10,734 nucleotides of DNA from CAVXAE01 sp044225565 (GTDB lineage: Bacteria; Pseudomonadota; Gammaproteobacteria; Steroidobacterales; Steroidobacteraceae): assembly GCA_044225565.1 (NCBI GenBank), contig JBGAIL010000164.1:1-10734 (forward strand), written 5' to 3'. The first letter of the stretch is position 1. Every line of letters begins with the position of its first letter. Positions 5,958 through 10,734 of the stretch are shown here, one piece after another. The position numbers and the translations under genes were made by a program. The notes under the pieces are model-generated. The model did not search any database, had not been told where the DNA came from, and was given only the letters and a program-made list of their open reading frames with translations.

Positions 5958-8222
5958 CTAGCGCCGCGCTTCCAGATGTTGCTTCAGGCGCTCGAGGTCG
6001 CCACGCACCTTGACTTCCGTCTGGCGGGAATACTCGTCTTCGAGAGCCTGCAGATGCTCCGGCGACAGCGGCGCATCGATGTCTTCCCACCAGTAGACGT
6101 TGAACTCGAGCTGCGTCCCGCGCCCCGACTTGCCGAGCCGGTACTCACCCACCGCCGAGGTGCCGTGCCCGTCAGGCGGGGCAAGCCGGATGACGAGCCG
6201 TTCAGGCGGCGTGCTCACGAGGATCTCCTCCAGACGGCGCCCCGTGCGGCCCGAAGGGTCACGCATCTCGTTCAGGGTCTCTTCCCCCACGGCGCCCTCC
6301 ACGCCGCGCACCAGCTGTTTGGAAACGAAAGCCGGCATCCAGGCGCTCCGGTCGAACAGGGCCGCCCAGACCACGCCCGGAGGACGGGCGATGCGCAACT
6401 TCACCGTGGCGACCGATGCGATGTGCTGCGAGGAGAGCGCTGATGCGGAGCGTCGTGCTTCGCCGATGAACCAGTCGACATGCGAATCGAGCACATTCAG
6501 CGGCACGGCGCCCGCGGCCAGTACGGCATCATCGAAAGCACGGATGTCGAACGCGGCACCGAGCTCGCGCTGCGCGCGGGTGCGCAGCTCCCGGATGCGG
6601 TCGTATCCAAGGTAGTAGGAAAGCGCCTGCGCAGGAATATCTGTCGAATAGCGCAGCAGTTCCGACTCGATCTGCGCGTCCGCCTCCAGCGTGCCGTGCC
6701 GCATCGCCTCGCGTGCGCGCTGCAGCGACCAGCCCTTCGCGTTCAACCCCGTGTCCACCACCAGACGCGTAGCGATGAAGGATCGCATCATCAAGTGACC
6801 GTAGAGATCCATGGGCTCATAGAGCTGCATGTCCTCGGCGAGGCTGGCGGCGTACTCCGCCCAACCTTCCACGTATGCCGACGACGAAACGAACGCGCGC
6901 AGGGGATGCACGTTCGCGCGCTCCTGCTCCAGAGCGATCTGGAAGTGATGGCCCGGAACAAGCTCGTGATAGATGAGGTGCTGCGCGCCGATGAGCGTGC
7001 GCGTGGCAAGGCCCGAGCCGTTGTACCGGTAGTACCCGGAAGGCTCCGAGGCTGAAGGCGGCTGGTAGTAGCCGTAGGTCATCCCCGGCTCCGCGGCCGG
7101 ATCGAGCCGTTTCACGCCGTAGGGCGCTTTCGGCAGCCTGGAAAAATAGTCGCGCAGATGTGGCTCGATGCGGCGCACGAAGCTCATGTAGCGTGCCTCG
7201 ACGTCCTCCGGTTTGCTGGCGAGCCAGCGCGGATCCGTCTTGAGGCTCGCGTTGAACGCTTCGCGGGTGCCGGTGAAGCCCGCTTTTGCGCGGATGTCGG
7301 CGAGCCTGGCGTCGATCTCGATGAGCGCGCGCGTGCCGATGTCGTGAATGACCTCGGGCTCGAGATCGAGGCCGGTATAGGAGTGGATGAGATATCGATA
7401 GAAATCGGCACCGCCGGGATATTGCGCGAGCCCCACAGCTTCGGGAGCCGCGGACACGTAGTGCGGGCCGAACACGGCGCGAAGTCGTTCGATGCGCGGC
7501 GCGATCTCCGCGGCCACGAGCTTCTCGAGCCGGGCTTTCGCCTGCGCCCCCGATTGCGTGCCGAGCGCGGCAAGCCGTTCCGGTGAAGGCACGAGCGCGC
7601 GTTGCGAACCGGCTTTCAGCTGCTCGCACAGTGCGATCGCGCCCGCAATCGCCACCTTGGGAAGCAGGATGCCGCGCCTGCGCTGCTCGATCGTCTTCGC
7701 GCGCATCTCGTCGAGGATGCGGCCGTAGTCGTGCAGCAAGGCGGCATAACGATCCACCTCGGCAGGGCTCCCGAGCTGCTGCGCGGCGAGCACCTGGAAT
7801 ACGAGCTGATGGACGTCTCCCCCCTGATAGGGCGTGACCAGGAACACCAGCCAGTGGAAGCGTTCCGCATCCGCATCGACCGTCATGGCGTGGACGAGGG
7901 ATTGGCGGAAAAGCTCGTCGTCGTGCGGCAGTGTCGAGGCGTCCAGCGACTGGAGGCGGGTCAGCATGCCTCGTGCGAACTGCGCGGCTTCACGAACCGA
8001 GGCTTCGTCGATGCGCGGCAGTTTGGTGACCGGCAGGCCTTTTCGGAGCCGCATGCCCGGCTCTCGCTCGATACGCCAGGAGTAGATCTCGTCGGCGATG
8101 GCGTACAGCTTGGCGGACTCGGCTGCAGGCGCGCCCTCAGGAGCCGCTGCATACGCAGCTGCACCGGCGAGCCACACACAAAGTGCAATGGTGACGATCC
8201 ACGGCCGGGCAACCAATTTCAT
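5958..8222 (-). CDS. Exported DUF885-family metallopeptidase fused to a C-terminal SRPBCC-like domain
   Basis: A 754-aa secreted or periplasmic protein. The start at ATG 8222 gives a Sec signal peptide (MKLVARPWIVTIALCVWLAG..., cleavage probably after AYA near residue 25). The ATG lies one base after the upstream S9 stop, indicating translational coupling. The DUF885 peptidase domain covers about residues 35-590. It contains the zinc-type motif HELVPGHH at 419-426, matching the family pattern HExxPGH, and EGWAEY at 452-457 with the downstream Glu. Relatives cleave peptides, but the specificity here is unknown. From about residue 600 to the end (VATVKLRIARPPGVVWAALF, then YRLGKSGRGTQLEFNVYWWE) the sequence looks like an SRPBCC/polyketide-cyclase-like ligand-binding domain, with the usual 'P..VW..L.D...W' opening. 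The usual DUF885 protein ends without it, so this is an uncommon fusion. It is the last gene of the peptidase operon. Confidence 0.9.
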   Translation of the reverse strand: MKLVARPWIVTIALCVWLAGAAAYAAAPEGAPAAESAKLYAIADEIYSWRIEREPGMRLRKGLPVTKLPRIDEASVREAAQFARGMLTRLQSLDASTLPHDDELFRQSLVHAMTVDADAERFHWLVFLVTPYQGGDVHQLVFQVLAAQQLGSPAEVDRYAALLHDYGRILDEMRAKTIEQRRRGILLPKVAIAGAIALCEQLKAGSQRALVPSPERLAALGTQSGAQAKARLEKLVAAEIAPRIERLRAVFGPHYVSAAPEAVGLAQYPGGADFYRYLIHSYTGLDLEPEVIHDIGTRALIEIDARLADIRAKAGFTGTREAFNASLKTDPRWLASKPEDVEARYMSFVRRIEPHLRDYFSRLPKAPYGVKRLDPAAEPGMTYGYYQPPSASEPSGYYRYNGSGLATRTLIGAQHLIYHELVPGHHFQIALEQERANVHPLRAFVSSSAYVEGWAEYAASLAEDMQLYEPMDLYGHLMMRSFIATRLVVDTGLNAKGWSLQRAREAMRHGTLEADAQIESELLRYSTDIPAQALSYYLGYDRIRELRTRAQRELGAAFDIRAFDDAVLAAGAVPLNVLDSHVDWFIGEARRSASALSSQHIASVATVKLRIARPPGVVWAALFDRSAWMPAFVSKQLVRGVEGAVGEETLNEMRDPSGRTGRRLEEILVSTPPERLVIRLAPPDGHGTSAVGEYRLGKSGRGTQLEFNVYWWEDIDAPLSPEHLQALEDEYSRQTEVKVRGDLERLKQHLEARR

Positions 8223-8223
8223 T

Positions 8224-10536
8224 TCATTGCGCCACGCCGGTCGCGCCGAGACTCTGCCCAAAGAAACGCGCGATCTCGTCCCGAGAGAAGTCACCCGCGT
8301 TGCCTCCGAACATGTGCTCCTGGTTCGGCAGGATCACCAGCTCGTGATGCACGCGAGCCTCCACCAGGGCATTCACCATGCGCAGGATGTCGTGATACGT
8401 GGAAGTGTCGCTGGTACCTCCCATGAGCATCAGAGACCCGCTGACGCGCGGTGCGAGCCGGAACGGCGAAGCCTTCTCATAGGCCTGCGGGTTCTGCTCC
8501 GGCATTCCCAGATAAGGCTCGTACAGCATCCCTCCGTAGGGATCGAAGCCCGGCACGACACTCGCGGCCGCCTTGTAGACATCCCCTGCGTCCGCCAGCA
8601 GCCGGAAGGAAAAGTATCCGCCCCAGGACCGGCCGAACACGCCCACGCGCGAGCCATCCACATAGCTGCGCGACGCGATGAGCTGCCGGATCGCACCCGC
8701 GTGATCCTGAACGACGTGATCGGCCCAATCCCCATACACCACGTCCTGGAACGCCTTGGAGCGGTTCGGCGTGCCACGCGCGGCCACCGTCACGACCAGG
8801 TAGCCGAGCTGTGCCAGCGCCCGAGGGAAATGCGAGTCCGGGTTCATCGCGCTGCCGCTGCCGCAGAAATCCACTGGCAGGTTGTGCGACTGCGGGCCAC
8901 CGTAGATGTATTCGATGAGCGGATAGCGGCGGGCAGGATCGAAATCGTACGGCTTGTACATCGTGCCCCAGAGCTCGGTGCGGCCGTCGGCTGCCTTCAC
9001 ACGGAATTCCTCGGGAACGGTCCACCCGACCGCTCGCAACCGACTCGTGTCCGCATCACCGATCACCTGCACCAGCGTGCCGTCGGCCTTGCGCGCTTCC
9101 GTCCGTGGCGGCTTCGAGATGCTCGACCAGGTGTCGACGAAAGATTCGAACGACGGCGAGAGCCTCACGCGGTGCGTACCATCCCCCTCCGTCAGGCGCT
9201 GCATCGCCCCGCCTTTGAGCGGCACGCGATACAAATGCGAGTCGTAGGGTCTCGGCGCAGCGCTCGCCATGAAATAGACCCAGCCACCGGGCTCGTCGAC
9301 GCCCACGACGCTCTGCACGAACAGCTCCCCGCGCGTGAGCTGCCGGATCAACCGGCCGTCGAGATCGTGGAGATACAGATTCTTCCATCCGTCCCGCTCG
9401 GAGAGCCAGAGGAAGCCCTTGCCTCCCGGCAGCAGGGTGAATCCCACACCTGCGCCCCAGAGCACGTCGTGCTGGATGCGCACGAAGGTCGCCGCCGTCT
9501 CGGCGAATACGGTGCGAACTGCACCGGTGCGTGCATTGGCAGCCATCACATCGACGCGCTTGTAGTCACGGGAGAAGCGCGCGAACAGCACTTCCGAGGA
9601 ATCCGGCAGCCAGCCCAGCTCGTGGAAGTATTGATCCGTGGTGTCGCCGACATCGATGCGCACCGGATCCTTCCCGAGGATCGGCACGATGAACGGCTCC
9701 GCGCGATCGAGTGGGGCGCCGGCCTTCTGGAAGGGAACCCACTGCACTTCCTCGAAACCCTTGAGCACGTGCAGCACCGGGATCTTCGGCACCTTGCTGC
9801 GGTCGTACCGCAGCGCAAAGAGATGCAGCCCGTCCGGCGACCATGGCGTGCGCGCACCCGTCTCGAAGTCCCAGCCGATGTCGCCACCGCCGTCGCGAGT
9901 GAGAGCCATGGCGCGCCCGTCCACGGTGCTGCGCACCCAGACATTCCGGTCGCGCAGCGTGGCGAACCAGCGCCGGTCTGGCGACGGTACGTCCATCTGC
10001 TCGATCTCCCCCACCATGAAGATCTGCCGCTTGAAGGGCTGCGGCGCGAAACGCGTCTGCTCGGAAGTGCCGAAGGCGATCTCCACACCTTCCGGCTGGC
10101 GTACGCGCGTGGCGGTGTACCGGGAAAGGTCCAGGTCGAGCGACACGCCGCCGCTCGTGAAGCGAGCGTGGCCGCCCCCGATCTCGAGCGTGGAAACATC
10201 GAACGGAATGCCTTCGGCGGGCGGCTCAGCGCCCAGCGCGGCAGCGATGGCCGCGCGGGCACGCGCCATATCCATCAACGACTCGCGCTGGCCGGTGAGC
10301 GAGTCCAGCTTGTAGATCTCTTTCGGGAACAGATTCCGGTCCGCGTACCAGAGGCTCCGGCCGTCGGCGAGCCAGCGGGTGGGCACGGAGCACCGGTCCA
10401 CCAGCGTATCGAAGTGCATGTATTGCTCGAACACGGCGCGTGATTGCGAGGGCGTGCTTTCCGGTGACGGCTCTGCCGCTGCTATCAACGAGCACGTCGC
10501 GAGGGCGAACGCCAGGCCGTGCGGGAAGGACCGCAT
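8224..10536 (-). CDS. Exported S9-family serine peptidase (prolyl oligopeptidase/DPP IV type)
   Basis: A 770-aa peptidase with a cleavable N-terminal signal (hydrophobic residues 7-21, ending IAAAEP), so probably periplasmic or outer-envelope. Residues about 40-520 form the WD-like propeller of the S9 family, with strands such as WSPDGLHLFALRYD. The alpha/beta-hydrolase domain starts near residue 526 (MYKPYDFDPARRYPLIEYIYGGP). The catalytic triad is visible: S637 in GRSWGGY, D710 in GGTSDTST, and H741 in NQEHMFGG. In DPP IV enzymes a DWxYEEE motif in the propeller holds the substrate N-terminus; here the matching place reads GWDFETG (W222 onward), so strict dipeptidyl release is doubtful. A GGGAGGG site at 10554-10548 lies 11 bases before ATG 10536. 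A TTG at 10542 is only five bases from it and is a possible alternative start (772 aa). The gene is two bases after the isochorismatase-like stop and one base before the DUF885 start. Confidence 0.94.
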   Translation of the reverse strand: MRSFPHGLAFALATCSLIAAAEPSPESTPSQSRAVFEQYMHFDTLVDRCSVPTRWLADGRSLWYADRNLFPKEIYKLDSLTGQRESLMDMARARAAIAAALGAEPPAEGIPFDVSTLEIGGGHARFTSGGVSLDLDLSRYTATRVRQPEGVEIAFGTSEQTRFAPQPFKRQIFMVGEIEQMDVPSPDRRWFATLRDRNVWVRSTVDGRAMALTRDGGGDIGWDFETGARTPWSPDGLHLFALRYDRSKVPKIPVLHVLKGFEEVQWVPFQKAGAPLDRAEPFIVPILGKDPVRIDVGDTTDQYFHELGWLPDSSEVLFARFSRDYKRVDVMAANARTGAVRTVFAETAATFVRIQHDVLWGAGVGFTLLPGGKGFLWLSERDGWKNLYLHDLDGRLIRQLTRGELFVQSVVGVDEPGGWVYFMASAAPRPYDSHLYRVPLKGGAMQRLTEGDGTHRVRLSPSFESFVDTWSSISKPPRTEARKADGTLVQVIGDADTSRLRAVGWTVPEEFRVKAADGRTELWGTMYKPYDFDPARRYPLIEYIYGGPQSHNLPVDFCGSGSAMNPDSHFPRALAQLGYLVVTVAARGTPNRSKAFQDVVYGDWADHVVQDHAGAIRQLIASRSYVDGSRVGVFGRSWGGYFSFRLLADAGDVYKAAASVVPGFDPYGGMLYEPYLGMPEQNPQAYEKASPFRLAPRVSGSLMLMGGTSDTSTYHDILRMVNALVEARVHHELVILPNQEHMFGGNAGDFSRDEIARFFGQSLGATGVAQ

Positions 10537-10538
10537 CT

Positions 10539-10734
10539 TCAAACAGGCCCTCCCTTCATCGCAGCGACAAAGCGTGCCGAATCGCTCACCCACCCGAACT
10601 GATGGTTCTCGCTGAACACCGTTTCGATCACTGCCTCGTGATGCGCGGGCTCGTAGGCCGCGCAGGCATCCGCGAGCAGCAGCGGAAAGTACCCGAGATC
10701 GACCGAAGCGCGCAGCGTCGAAGCGACACAGCAC
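10539..10734 (-). CDS. Isochorismatase-family (cysteine) hydrolase, C-terminal fragment
   Basis: The last 64 residues of a gene entering from the right edge. The fragment CVASTLRASVDLGYFPLLLA matches the core of isochorismatase-like cysteine hydrolases. In that family, the first Cys of 'CVxxTxRxAxDxGY' is the nucleophile; the codon here is at 10730-10728. A typical 'DA...H.A.IETVF' follows (DACAAYEPAHHEAVIETVF). These enzymes hydrolyse amide or related bonds of small molecules, for example ureidoacrylate, biuret, nicotinamide or N-carbamoylsarcosine. The substrate cannot be fixed from this fragment. It ends with TGA at 10541-10539, two bases before the S9 start, so it is upstream in the same operon. 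Confidence 0.8.
   Translation of the reverse strand, partial: CCVASTLRASVDLGYFPLLLADACAAYEPAHHEAVIETVFSENHQFGWVSDSARFVAAMKGGPV
10548..10554 (-). promoter_or_regulatory. Ribosome binding site of the S9 peptidase gene
   Basis: GGGAGGG inside the last codons of the isochorismatase-like gene. It is 11 bases from ATG 10536 and five bases from TTG 10542, so the start choice between these two is open. Either start gives nearly the same signal peptide. Confidence 0.6.

Noticed and set aside
8098..10443. Very long open frame (781 codons) on the plus strand opposite the S9 and DUF885 genes
   Set aside because: It runs across two confidently assigned minus-strand genes and shows no domain motif; it is a GC-driven mirror frame.

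Overview
The window is a GC-rich stretch of bacterial chromosome, probably from a proteobacterium. A gammaproteobacterium is the best guess: the left-edge gene starts like an LpxL/HtrB lipid A acyltransferase, which points to a Gram-negative cell, and the gene families fit that group. This placement is inference; no rRNA or other strong marker is present.

Layout, left to right. (1) Positions 1-49 (minus) hold the first 16 codons of a probable lipid A late acyltransferase. (2) A divergent spacer leads to a plus-strand gene (279-2225). It encodes a membrane-anchored protein with an N-terminal multi-helix block, a beta-propeller of the PQQ sugar dehydrogenase type, and a C-terminal class I cytochrome c domain. 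(3) A minus-strand tRNA-Val(CAC) lies at 2267-2341. (4) A minus-strand operon (4930 down to 2416) encodes a sodium:solute symporter, a 41-residue membrane protein, and a racemase/epimerase of the diaminopimelate epimerase fold. The small gene overlaps both neighbours (GTGA at its start, ATGA at its end). (5) A divergently transcribed AraC-family regulator (5081-5923) is the likely controller of that operon. (6) A second minus-strand operon, entering from the right edge and ending at 5958, encodes an isochorismatase-like hydrolase (C-terminal part only), an exported S9 prolyl-oligopeptidase-family peptidase, and an exported DUF885-type metallopeptidase fused to an SRPBCC-like domain. Its gene gaps are 2 nt and 1 nt.

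How it may fit together (inference). The symporter, its small partner and the racemase look like an import-and-racemisation unit for an amino acid or similar carboxylate, switched by the AraC protein. The peptidase operon would release small peptides or amino acids outside the cytoplasm. The two operons are adjacent but separated by the AraC gene, and nothing in the sequence proves they share a substrate. The propeller-cytochrome protein looks like a separate periplasmic redox unit.

Most notable points: the overlapped 41-residue membrane protein; the racemase with both DapF-type cysteines but without the usual diaminopimelate-site motifs; the DUF885-SRPBCC fusion; and the propeller protein, where Glu stands at the likely catalytic His and the N-terminus may be disrupted by a frameshift.
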